Source: Sulfurospirillum sp. (GTDB taxonomy: Bacteria; Campylobacterota; Campylobacteria; Campylobacterales; QNZT01). Taken from it: DNA of 14,592 nucleotides. The position numbers and the translations under genes were made by a program. Where the stretch lies: assembly GCA_003978405.1 (NCBI GenBank), contig QNZU01000030.1, forward strand, positions 1 through 14,592. The letters run 5' to 3'. Numbering within the stretch: position 1 is the stretch's first letter; each line of letters opens with the position of its first letter. A model generated the notes under the pieces. It saw nothing but the letters and a program-made list of their open reading frames with translations. It ran no database searches and was not told the origin of the DNA. This document shows, piece after piece, positions 7,835 to 14,573 of the stretch.

Positions 7835-8758
7835 CTAATCCTTTTTTACCAATGCACCTTTTAGACCATTGTTTATGATAAAAGCATAAGCCTGTTTTTT
7901 ACTGTGAAATCCACCGACAACCACTTCATAGAGATATTGACCGTTTATATTGCTTTTTTTCATATGAACATTATGGGTTTTTAGCATTGTAGCATATTTT
8001 TGGAGATAGAGTTTTGCTTTTTGCTCTTTTTTGGAGCTTAGGAGTTGAACTTCATATTGAGGAAATGCACTCTTTAGATTGGCTCTTTTTTGTGGGCTTT
8101 TTTGAGTATTTGTGATAGTTGTGTTGGTTATTTCTGTTTTAGTTAAAGGTTCTATTTTTTGAGTACTCTTTGGAAGAGTTTTTATTTTCTCAATTTTGTC
8201 TGTGGCAAGTGGAAACGGTTTGTATTTTTTGTAACGATCTACCATAGTATCATAATCGACAATTTCTAGTTTTACATTAGCAGTTCCTTTTTTAATCATC
8301 CCTATCTCTTTTGCAGCTTCATAAGATAGATCAATAATACGGTTTGATACAAAAGGACCCCTATCATTGATACGGACAATCGTGCTTCTGCCGTTATCCA
8401 AGTTTGTAACTTTTACCTGTGTATTCATAGGAAGAGTTTTATGAGCCGCAGTCAAAGCAGTCATATCATAATACTCTCCGTTTGAGGTTTTGCCACCGTG
8501 AAAATTTGGACCGTACCAACTTGCCACTCCTTTGAAAGTGTCTCCTATATTTGGAACTATTGGTTCATATCTGACCCCTTTGACACAGTATGGTTTCATA
8601 GTAGAGTGATACATCGCAGATGAGGTGATTGGCTCTTGTGGTGGCAAAGGGCATGATTGATCTACACTTATTACCGAACCGCTTGGTGGGGTAAATGGAT
8701 TGAACAATGCACATCCTCCAAAATATATGACTAAAAACAAAAACAGAAAAATTCTCAT
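7835..8758 (-). CDS. rlpA: Septal ring lytic transglycosylase / lipoprotein RlpA
   Basis: A 307-residue lipoprotein. The signal peptide ends in the lipobox IYFGGC (lipidated C16). The double-psi beta-barrel domain spans about 74-170, with VASWYGPNFHGGKTSNGE and VRINDRGPF. E95, D98 and H106 match in spacing the catalytic residues described for Pseudomonas RlpA. A Lys/Thr-rich linker (about 175-230) leads to a C-terminal SPOR domain (about 233-305, YEVQLLSS to GALVKKD) that binds denuded glycan at the division septum. RlpA cleaves naked glycan strands, but some homologues are not active. The ATG overlaps the mltD TGA (ATGA) and has AAGGG about 7 bases upstream. The pair of lytic transglycosylases in tandem is a conserved arrangement in Campylobacterota. 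Confidence 0.95.
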   Translation of the reverse strand: MRIFLFLFLVIYFGGCALFNPFTPPSGSVISVDQSCPLPPQEPITSSAMYHSTMKPYCVKGVRYEPIVPNIGDTFKGVASWYGPNFHGGKTSNGEYYDMTALTAAHKTLPMNTQVKVTNLDNGRSTIVRINDRGPFVSNRIIDLSYEAAKEIGMIKKGTANVKLEIVDYDTMVDRYKKYKPFPLATDKIEKIKTLPKSTQKIEPLTKTEITNTTITNTQKSPQKRANLKSAFPQYEVQLLSSKKEQKAKLYLQKYATMLKTHNVHMKKSNINGQYLYEVVVGGFHSKKQAYAFIINNGLKGALVKKD

Positions 8759-9972
8759 CTATTACCCTTTTTTTTATTTTGTCCAACATCTGGATTTAGA
8801 TTTTTGATAGTTGATATTTTATTATTAAATCTTAAACTAATAGTAACGAGTTTTTCATTTTTTTTGCTAATGTGTTCTGTTTTTTCTTTTAAACTACTCT
8901 TTGTGGAAGAGGTTTTTTTAAAAGTGATTTTGCTTTTTGCTATATTGATTTTAGGAAGATTGATTTTTGTCCCTTTTTTGATTAAAAAAGATTTTAGATG
9001 AGGATTTAGTTTTTTCAGTATTTCAAAAGGGGTATGAAACTTTTTTGACAGAGCATATAGGGTGCTATCTTTTTTAAGCGTATAGCTTGATTTGACTTTG
9101 AGTCTGTCACCTTTAATATATTTTTTAAGAAGATATAAATTGGCTCCTTTTGGTACCAGAGGAGTTAAAATATGTGCATTATAATTATGTAATCTGTGTG
9201 CATCTATATGCAAAGAGTTTGCAATATCTTTTATACTTTTTGACTCTTTCATTGATATGGTACCAAGGATAGAATCCTCTTTTTTTATTTTTGAGGCACT
9301 CTTTATAATAGGCTTTGAATTTGCAACCAATGCAGCTACAATCAATCTTCTTATATAATCTTTTGTCTCTTTGGGTATATACTTTTGAGAACTATCAAGA
9401 AGAACAAATATATTATCACTCTTTGCATCTCTAATCGCTCTTGCCAACCTTGTCTCACCACAGTTATAAGCAAAGGCAACAAGGTACCACTTTTTAAATC
9501 TTTGGTGCAGATAATCAAGATATTTGATTGCTGCTTTTGTTGATTTTATAGGATCAAGTCTCTCATCAATATTTTTGTCTATTTTTAATTTTAGTAATTT
9601 GGCTGTATTTGGCAGTATTTGCCACAATCCGGCAGCTTTTTTGTGAGATTTTGCATGGATTAAAAATTGTGATTCAATCATCGCCATATACAAAAATTGA
9701 TCAGGCACAGTTGATTTTTGGACAATTTGCTTTAGAGTAGAAAAAATCTCAGGGTTTTTTTCAATAGCCCTTTGAAAGAGGATAATATCATACTTTTTTA
9801 GATCATTTATCAGATCATTTAACTCTTTGTCATAGATAAAATCTTCATCTATATCCAACCTTTTTAATATATGAATTTTATCACTATCAGCAAAATTGAG
9901 TGAGATATTTTGGTAGTCAAACCCCCATAAAAAATTTTGTAGTACCAATAGTACCAATATAATATATCTCAT
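8755..9972 (-). CDS. mltD: Membrane-bound lytic murein transglycosylase D-like (SLT domain plus LysM)
   Basis: Cleaves the MurNAc-GlcNAc bond with formation of 1,6-anhydroMurNAc; 405 residues. The N-terminus (1-18) is a Sec signal without a lipobox Cys, so unlike E. coli MltD it is probably not lipidated. The GH23/SLT domain is at about 85-180: VPDQFLYMAMIESQF with catalytic E100, then AAGLWQILPNTAKL, and AFAYNCGETRLARAI. Two LysM-type modules follow, at about 239-282 (degenerate) and 296-339 (SYTLKKDSTLYALSKKF, with KKGTKINLP at the end). A third, about 367-405, lacks its last strand because the gene stops at the rlpA start. Its ATG overlaps the tatD stop (ATGA), with GGAG about 10 bases upstream. 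Confidence 0.92.
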   Translation of the reverse strand: MRYIILVLLVLQNFLWGFDYQNISLNFADSDKIHILKRLDIDEDFIYDKELNDLINDLKKYDIILFQRAIEKNPEIFSTLKQIVQKSTVPDQFLYMAMIESQFLIHAKSHKKAAGLWQILPNTAKLLKLKIDKNIDERLDPIKSTKAAIKYLDYLHQRFKKWYLVAFAYNCGETRLARAIRDAKSDNIFVLLDSSQKYIPKETKDYIRRLIVAALVANSKPIIKSASKIKKEDSILGTISMKESKSIKDIANSLHIDAHRLHNYNAHILTPLVPKGANLYLLKKYIKGDRLKVKSSYTLKKDSTLYALSKKFHTPFEILKKLNPHLKSFLIKKGTKINLPKINIAKSKITFKKTSSTKSSLKEKTEHISKKNEKLVTISLRFNNKISTIKNLNPDVGQNKKKGNR

Positions 9973-10751
9973 ACACTAAAATCTCCAAAAAGCCGTTTAC
10001 TGTTTTCATAAACAATATTTTCAAGACTTTTAGTATCTATATCTAAAATCCCTGAAACCTTTTTGGCTACAAAATTGGTATATGCGGGTTCATTTCTCTC
10101 TCCTCTGTGAGGTTCTGGAGTGAGATATGGTGCATCTGTTTCAAAGAGGATTCTTTCTATCGGAATTTTTGGTAAAATCTCTACCAATTTTTTTGCATTT
10201 TTAAAAGTTACCACTCCCCCTATGCCGTAATAAAAGTTATAATCGACCAATTCCAGCAAAATAGGTGAAGCATTAAAGCAGTGAAGAACTCCACCTTTAT
10301 CTTTGTTGCAATACTCTTTTAAAATCTCCAGACTATCATGTGAAGCTTCTCTGATATGGACAATCAAAGGTTTGTTATATTGGTTTGCCAGTTTGATCTG
10401 ATCAATGAATACTCTTTTTTGTTCTAAGATATTCTCTTGTTTCTCTTTCTCATCTTTTGGCAATCTAAAATAATCCAGACCACACTCACCCACAGCCACA
10501 CATTTTGGATGAGTGATATACTTTTGTAAAAATTCTCTATCATAAAATTCTATATCATAAGGGTGCACACCAACAGCAAAAAAGAGCTCTTTATGCTTTT
10601 GACAAAGCTCAACAGCATATTCAAGCTCTCTTGGATCGGCTCCTGGTATAATAGTGGCTACTATACCTTCAGCCAAAGAGCGATTTAAAACATCTTCTAA
10701 ATCATCAAGATATCGTTTGTCATTTAAGTGTGCATGTGTATCGATTATCAT
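9969..10751 (-). CDS. tatD: TatD-family metal-dependent deoxyribonuclease
   Basis: A TIM-barrel amidohydrolase-type nuclease of 260 residues, the standard TatD/YcfH length. Metal-binding residues are visible in order: HAH (H6, H8), GECGLDY (E89), VHIREA (H132), LHCFN (H157) and ETDAPYL (D206). The TPEPHRGERNEP tail motif (211-222) is typical. Homologues are 3'-5' exonucleases acting on DNA (and sometimes RNA) in repair or turnover; the exact cellular role is unsettled. The ATG overlaps the TGA of the preceding 361-codon gene (ATGA), with only a weak GAGG about 13 bases upstream. Its TGA overlaps the mltD start. Confidence 0.96.
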   Translation of the reverse strand: MIIDTHAHLNDKRYLDDLEDVLNRSLAEGIVATIIPGADPRELEYAVELCQKHKELFFAVGVHPYDIEFYDREFLQKYITHPKCVAVGECGLDYFRLPKDEKEKQENILEQKRVFIDQIKLANQYNKPLIVHIREASHDSLEILKEYCNKDKGGVLHCFNASPILLELVDYNFYYGIGGVVTFKNAKKLVEILPKIPIERILFETDAPYLTPEPHRGERNEPAYTNFVAKKVSGILDIDTKSLENIVYENSKRLFGDFSV

Positions 10752-11833
10752 ATACTTTTAATAGCCTCAATATATTTTTCTACAGATTTTTGCGGATCAA
10801 AAAGAGTTACGGCTCTTTGGTGGTTTTGTTTGATGAGATCTTTCTCTATCGTGCTAAGCTCGACTTGAAAATCTTTGGCAAATTGATCAAACTTTTTAAA
10901 ATAGAATCTATCCTGATAAAATATCTTATCAAGATTTGCATCCCCATAAAGATATATCAAGTTTTGCAAATACATAGAGTAGGCAAGTGTTGGATTTTCT
11001 CTTGAGTAGTTTTGAACTATTGTTTTGTTTGTCAGAGCAAAAATTACTGCTCTTTGCTTTTTATTCAATAGATGCTCAATCAAAAGATAATCAAAATTTT
11101 TCTTCTGTAACAACTCTTTGATCGCATTTCTCTCATTTAGATCATGCTCTTTTAGTTCAAAAATAAATGTTGTGTTTTTTAATATATTGATTTTTATCAT
11201 CGTAATATCATCGATCAAATTTAGTTGATCTTCTATATCTCCACTCAGATCACAATAGACATTATCATGAGTCAAATTAAGCCCCATCGCCTTGCTTGCA
11301 GATATGATATCCTCTTTTTTTATTGAGTCTAATATATCTAAAGATGGAGTGGGGATACCTATAAACTTGGCATTCTCCTCTGTGGTATATTGGCAACTCT
11401 CAAGATCATTAAGTGACTCAAATATAAGAAATCTTGCATTTTTAAAAAGCTTTTTAAGTGCAGATTTTTTGACAAACGGAAGGTCTTCCTCTTCATTTGA
11501 GGGAGTAATAAAGTAATCATAACACAAAGAAGATATCTTATCTGCAAAGATAGAGACAGATGATTCACATTTGTATATATCGATAATATCATAATAGTCA
11601 AGATATGAAAATAATTTTTTTCTTTTTAGGTATTTATCTATCTTTCTAAGTTTTGAGTTATGCTCAAGGAGTTTGCTTTTAGTAACGATATCAAACTCAA
11701 CAAGCTTTCCATTTTCGTCAAGTTTATACTCATTAAGATAGAGGATTGAGACCTCAGCTTTGTGATTTCTCAACCTCTTCACTCTATCTTCTAGAGTATC
11801 ATCGACTCTGTTACATATAAAAAGTATTTTCAT
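10748..11833 (-). CDS. Uncharacterised 361-residue protein, possible divergent GT-B glycosyltransferase-like
   Basis: I do not recognise this family. No signal peptide or membrane segment is visible, so it should be cytoplasmic. The opening MKILFICNRVDDTLEDRV with a second strand AEVSILYLNEY at 26-36 resembles the first Rossmann half of GT-B enzymes. NARFLIFESLNDLE (about 132-145) followed by NAKFIGIPTPSLD (about 154-166) resembles the 'S...K..vIPnGvD' hinge of GT4-type transferases. The C-terminal DPQKSVEKYIEAIKSI resembles the closing helix. The usual E-x7-E donor-site motif is not clear. It sits between a dodecin and tatD, where C. jejuni has, as I recall, a response regulator, so this is a variable slot. 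The start follows the dodecin stop by 19 bases without a good Shine-Dalgarno sequence, and the stop overlaps tatD (ATGA). That it is a real gene is sure; its function is a guess. Confidence 0.6.
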   Translation of the reverse strand: MKILFICNRVDDTLEDRVKRLRNHKAEVSILYLNEYKLDENGKLVEFDIVTKSKLLEHNSKLRKIDKYLKRKKLFSYLDYYDIIDIYKCESSVSIFADKISSLCYDYFITPSNEEEDLPFVKKSALKKLFKNARFLIFESLNDLESCQYTTEENAKFIGIPTPSLDILDSIKKEDIISASKAMGLNLTHDNVYCDLSGDIEDQLNLIDDITMIKINILKNTTFIFELKEHDLNERNAIKELLQKKNFDYLLIEHLLNKKQRAVIFALTNKTIVQNYSRENPTLAYSMYLQNLIYLYGDANLDKIFYQDRFYFKKFDQFAKDFQVELSTIEKDLIKQNHQRAVTLFDPQKSVEKYIEAIKSI

Positions 11834-11852
11834 ATATGATCGGTATTTTCAA

Positions 11853-12056
11853 CTAATCTATAACAAATGAAATTTTTGCAGTAATTCTATATTTTGATAT
11901 TTTATTATCTGTTACTTTCGCACTCTTTTCTTGGATATAGATTGACTTGATATTTCTAACCGACTTTGATGCTTCAGTAATGGCATTTTGAGCCGCATCT
12001 TCCCAGCTTTTATCTGATTGGGCTAAAACCTCTATAACTTTTACAACTTTTGACAT
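11853..12056 (-). CDS. Dodecin family protein
   Basis: A 67-residue protein matching dodecin throughout: VVKVIEVLAQSDKSWEDAAQNAITEASKSVRNIKSI and a final amphipathic strand YRITAKISFVID. Dodecins form hollow dodecamers, many of which bind and protect flavins. The residue aligned with the flavin-stacking tryptophan of classical dodecins appears to be I39 (KSIYIQE), so this belongs to the 'SWEDAA' subtype in which flavin binding is doubtful. Its ATG has a very strong Shine-Dalgarno (AGGGGG, 5-base spacing), and a consensus TATAAT lies about 30 bases upstream, so it is probably well expressed and opens a separate transcript. It lies 47 bases after recN and 19 before the next gene, the loosest spacing in the array. 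Confidence 0.92.
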   Translation of the reverse strand: MSKVVKVIEVLAQSDKSWEDAAQNAITEASKSVRNIKSIYIQEKSAKVTDNKISKYRITAKISFVID

Positions 12057-12061
12057 ATTGT

Positions 12062-12067
12062 CCCCCT
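12062..12067 (-). promoter_or_regulatory. Strong Shine-Dalgarno sequence of the dodecin gene
   Basis: AGGGGG on the minus strand with a 5-base spacer (ACAAT) to the ATG at 12056. It is among the strongest ribosome binding sites in the window and suggests high dodecin expression. Confidence 0.65.
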
Positions 12068-12085
12068 TTTAATATTTGGTTCTTT

Positions 12086-12091
12086 ATTATA
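12086..12091 (-). promoter_or_regulatory. Probable -10 box of a dodecin promoter
   Basis: On the minus strand, TATAAT (a perfect consensus) lies about 30 bases upstream of the dodecin ATG, in the 47-base gap after recN. The best -35 candidate at 17-base spacing is TGCTTG, within the last codons of recN; it is weak, as is common for sigma-70 promoters of Campylobacterota. Transcription would start near 12079 and give a leader of about 23 bases carrying AGGGGG. I see no terminator hairpin between recN and this site, so read-through from nadK-recN is likely as well. Confidence 0.45.
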
Positions 12092-12103
12092 AGAAAATTT
12101 ACC

Positions 12104-13630
12104 TTAACCAAGCAGACTTATTGCAAAATCTTTTGCTTCTTTGGTGATCTTCTCTCCACTTATCATCCTTGAGAGTTCATCTATCCTCTCATCTTTGTTT
12201 AGAAGTTTGACACTGCTTTTATCACCATTTTTTGTTACCAAAAAGTGCATTTGTGCTTTTGAACTAAGTTGTGGCTGATGGCTGATAGCAAAGATCTGGT
12301 ACTGTTTTGCCAATTGGCTTAGAACTTTTGCTATACTCATAGACTCTTTTCCACTTAAATTTGCATCTATCTCATCGAGTATAAGGACTTTGCCGTTACT
12401 GTTAGTATATTCACTTTTTGTTGCAAGTATAGCCAGTCTGACTCTGTTTAATTCACCTGAACTTATTTTCTCAAGAGGAGTATCTTTGAGACTGAGCATA
12501 ACCTCATCCAAACCAAGATGATGAAGAGGACTCTCTTTAATAGAGAAATTTAGATCACTTAAGTATAAGAGTTTTAGGTAGTAGTTTGATCTTTCGTTTA
12601 GAGTCAAAAGAGCATTTTGCCTTTTTAGGGAAATCTTTTGGGCAATAGAGTGAACCTCCTTTTTTAGTTCATTTAGCTCTTTTTCACTTTTTGCTAACTC
12701 AAAATCTATATTTTCATAACTAGAGAGTTCCAGCTCTCTTTTTTGCAGGTGTTCTAGTGCCTCTTTTATGCCGCCATATTTTCGTTTAAGCGATGCCAGA
12801 TCTTCAAGTCGTGATAAAAGTTGCTCTATATCCAATCCCTCTAACTCACCTAATCTTTGGTTTGCATCTTCAAACTTGACTCTTATATCATTCATAGCTT
12901 CATCAAAGATCTCACTTTGGGTTTCAAGCAGATTTAATGCTTCAGTCACTTTATGTTCAAACTCAAAAATTTTTGATGCTTCATTTAATAGCTCTTCTAG
13001 TTTCTCTTTTTTACTAAGCTCCTTTTTTTGGAGCATTAACTCTTCATACTCATCCTCTTTGGGAGAGATCGATTTGATCTGGCTTATCTCAAACTCTGCT
13101 AAAGATTTTAAATCAATTAGATTTTGTGATTTTTGAAGTAGTTTTTGGTACTCATCCTCTTTCTCTTTTAAAAGAGTAAATTTTATCTTGAAATTTTCAA
13201 GTTCATCCTCATACTTGCTCTCATCTTTGATGATGATAAAATCGAGCAGATTTAAGAGATTTTCATTACTAAACTCATCAAGATTTTTAACACCTAGATA
13301 TTGGACAAAATTAGCCGAAAATTTAGATAGAGACTTTTTGGAGATCTGTTGGTTGTTGATAAGATATCTGGTCGATTTTTGTTTGGAGAGTTTGAAGATA
13401 TTTGGTTCATCCTCTTCGATTCCGATCTCTTCAAGTCCAAGATAGGCATCTATTGAAGCCTCAGCCGATGAAGCTTGGGCATCTTTTAGACCAAACAAAG
13501 AGAGCAGGGCATTTAAAAGTATCGATTTACCAGCACCACTGGGACCTGTAAAAATAATGAGGTTTTTGTCAAACTCTAAAGATACTTCAGAAAAACTAAG
13601 CAAATCTTTGGCATAAAATCTCTCTATCAA
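12104..13630 (-). CDS. recN: DNA repair protein RecN (SMC-like ATPase)
   Basis: An SMC/Rad50-like ATPase that acts in double-strand-break repair; 508 residues, somewhat shorter than E. coli RecN (about 550). Walker A is GPSGAGKS (29-36). Charged heptad-rich coiled coil covers about 137-340, interrupted near LKRKYGG (281-287), a RecN hallmark. The ABC signature appears as KISSGELNR (388-396), Walker B as KVLILDEID (414-422) and the H-loop as AISHQPQL (H451). The start is a TTG at 13630 overlapping the nadK TGA (TTGA). It is supported by the strong Shine-Dalgarno GGGGGAG just upstream, and MIERFYAKDLLSF fits the family N-terminus. The stop is TAA at 12104-12106. Confidence 0.95.
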   Translation of the reverse strand: MIERFYAKDLLSFSEVSLEFDKNLIIFTGPSGAGKSILLNALLSLFGLKDAQASSAEASIDAYLGLEEIGIEEDEPNIFKLSKQKSTRYLINNQQISKKSLSKFSANFVQYLGVKNLDEFSNENLLNLLDFIIIKDESKYEDELENFKIKFTLLKEKEDEYQKLLQKSQNLIDLKSLAEFEISQIKSISPKEDEYEELMLQKKELSKKEKLEELLNEASKIFEFEHKVTEALNLLETQSEIFDEAMNDIRVKFEDANQRLGELEGLDIEQLLSRLEDLASLKRKYGGIKEALEHLQKRELELSSYENIDFELAKSEKELNELKKEVHSIAQKISLKRQNALLTLNERSNYYLKLLYLSDLNFSIKESPLHHLGLDEVMLSLKDTPLEKISSGELNRVRLAILATKSEYTNSNGKVLILDEIDANLSGKESMSIAKVLSQLAKQYQIFAISHQPQLSSKAQMHFLVTKNGDKSSVKLLNKDERIDELSRMISGEKITKEAKDFAISLLG

Positions 13631-14526
13631 TTGCTCCCCCAGTGTAATTTTTGTTTTAAAACATCAAAATAGTTTCTCTCAAGTCTGTGGATCATCCTCA
13701 GTCTCTTTTTGGATATCTTTATCTTTATCTCATCGAAAAATTTTAGATTATAGATATCCTGACCATCTACTACTACTATGGTCTCATCTTTACTCTTAAA
13801 AGTAGTCTCAAATTCTGCTGGCAAAAGTAGAGGTCTTTCAGTCAAAGAGTGTGGACAAATAGGAGTAAGGATGATAGCTTCAGTCAGAGGAAAAAGTATT
13901 GGACCTCCAGCTGAAAGGTTATAGGCAGTTGATCCTGTGGGTGTGGAGATGATGAGTCCATCACCTGCATATATGTTTAAAAGCTTATCTTTCATCTCAG
14001 CCTCTTTAGAAGATGCATAAGCTTCGATATTTACCATACCTTCTATTGAAGGACGAGATAGCACCACATCATTTACAGCAATCGTCTTTTTACTCTCATC
14101 TTTTGAAATTAGTTCTACTTCAAAGACCATTCTCTGATCTATGCGGTATTCTCCCCTAAAAATCTTGTCGATAAACTCCTCTATCTCTTGAGGTTTTATA
14201 TCGGTTAAAAATCCAAGCTTTCCAGCGTGTATCCCAAGAATAGGTTTATCATAAGAGAAGCTGTTTCGACAAAGTGAGATGAGTGTGCCATCTCCTCCCA
14301 AAGAGATAAGTAGATCACTCCTAGAAAAGAGTTCATCAAGCTCCACTCCCTCATCCTCACCCAAATCTTTGGCACTCTCTTTTGAGAGGATTAAATTAAC
14401 GCCATATTTTTTTAGGGAATTTTTGATTCTAAAGTAGTCATCTTTTAAGTGTTCAGAGTCCGGTCTAACTACCATTCCGGCACACTTTATGCTACTAAGC
14501 TTCTCGTCGTCAAATATATAATGCAT
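13627..14526 (-). CDS. nadK: NAD kinase
   Basis: Phosphorylates NAD to NADP; 299 residues. The family motifs are complete: SLGGDGT (75-81, with catalytic D79), the HAGKLGFL loop (100-107, in place of the more common NxGxLGFL), ND at 152-153, AGDGLIISTPTGSTAYNLSAGGP (about 187-209) and the ICPHSL substrate-site segment (223-228). The ATG at 14526 gives an 18-residue lead before MVVRPDSEHL; an internal ATG there would remove the first strand, so the upstream one is preferred although only a weak GGATAAGA is seen before it. It is the first minus-strand gene in the window and its TGA overlaps the recN TTG start. The next gene to the right, just outside, is probably divergent. Confidence 0.95.
   Translation of the reverse strand: MHYIFDDEKLSSIKCAGMVVRPDSEHLKDDYFRIKNSLKKYGVNLILSKESAKDLGEDEGVELDELFSRSDLLISLGGDGTLISLCRNSFSYDKPILGIHAGKLGFLTDIKPQEIEEFIDKIFRGEYRIDQRMVFEVELISKDESKKTIAVNDVVLSRPSIEGMVNIEAYASSKEAEMKDKLLNIYAGDGLIISTPTGSTAYNLSAGGPILFPLTEAIILTPICPHSLTERPLLLPAEFETTFKSKDETIVVVDGQDIYNLKFFDEIKIKISKKRLRMIHRLERNYFDVLKQKLHWGSN
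13634..13640 (-). promoter_or_regulatory. Shine-Dalgarno deciding the TTG start of recN
   Basis: GGGGGAG on the minus strand, inside the last codons of nadK, ends three bases before the TTG at 13630. It supports the use of this non-ATG start, which also forms a TTGA overlap with the nadK stop. Confidence 0.65.
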
Positions 14527-14536
14527 AGGGATATCT

Positions 14537-14569
14537 TATCCAAATTTTGTTAAAAGTGAGATTTGGATA
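14537..14569. promoter_or_regulatory. Inverted repeat in the nadK upstream region
   Basis: TATCCAAAT at 14537-14545 and its exact reverse complement ATTTGGATA at 14561-14569 flank a 15-base loop. Further GGAT (14529-14532) and ATCC (14572-14575) extend the symmetry with mismatches, so each arm is itself a short GGAT...ATCC dyad. It could be an operator, a leader hairpin of nadK, or chance in AT-rich DNA. Confidence 0.35.
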
Positions 14570-14573
14570 TAAT
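14568..14573 (+). promoter_or_regulatory. Possible plus-strand -10 box for a divergent gene outside the window
   Basis: TATAAT on the plus strand, within TTTGGATATAATCC, points to the right, away from nadK. From memory, in C. jejuni the aspS gene lies divergent to nadK, so this may be the promoter of the next gene (aspS or another). On the minus strand the overlapping GATTATATCC might serve as a weak -10 for nadK. The 66 bases from 14527 to the window edge contain no gene. Confidence 0.35.

Noticed and set aside
8765..8776. Slippery heptamer A_AAA_AAG near the 3' end of mltD, as a programmed -1 frameshift site
   Set aside because: A -1 shift reads one Gly codon and then TAA, and a +1 shift reads into a frame with no LysM-like continuation. 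The product would barely change, so the run is probably plain Lys coding.
8565..8789. 74-codon minus-strand frame overlapping the mltD/rlpA junction
   Set aside because: Out-of-frame shadow of the rlpA lipoprotein signal region. The rlpA frame has a lipobox and coupling signals.
12768..13136. 122-codon plus-strand frame opposite the recN coiled coil
   Set aside because: Ser/Phe/Leu-rich translation typical of the antisense of a Glu/Lys-rich coiled coil; no start signal or family resemblance.
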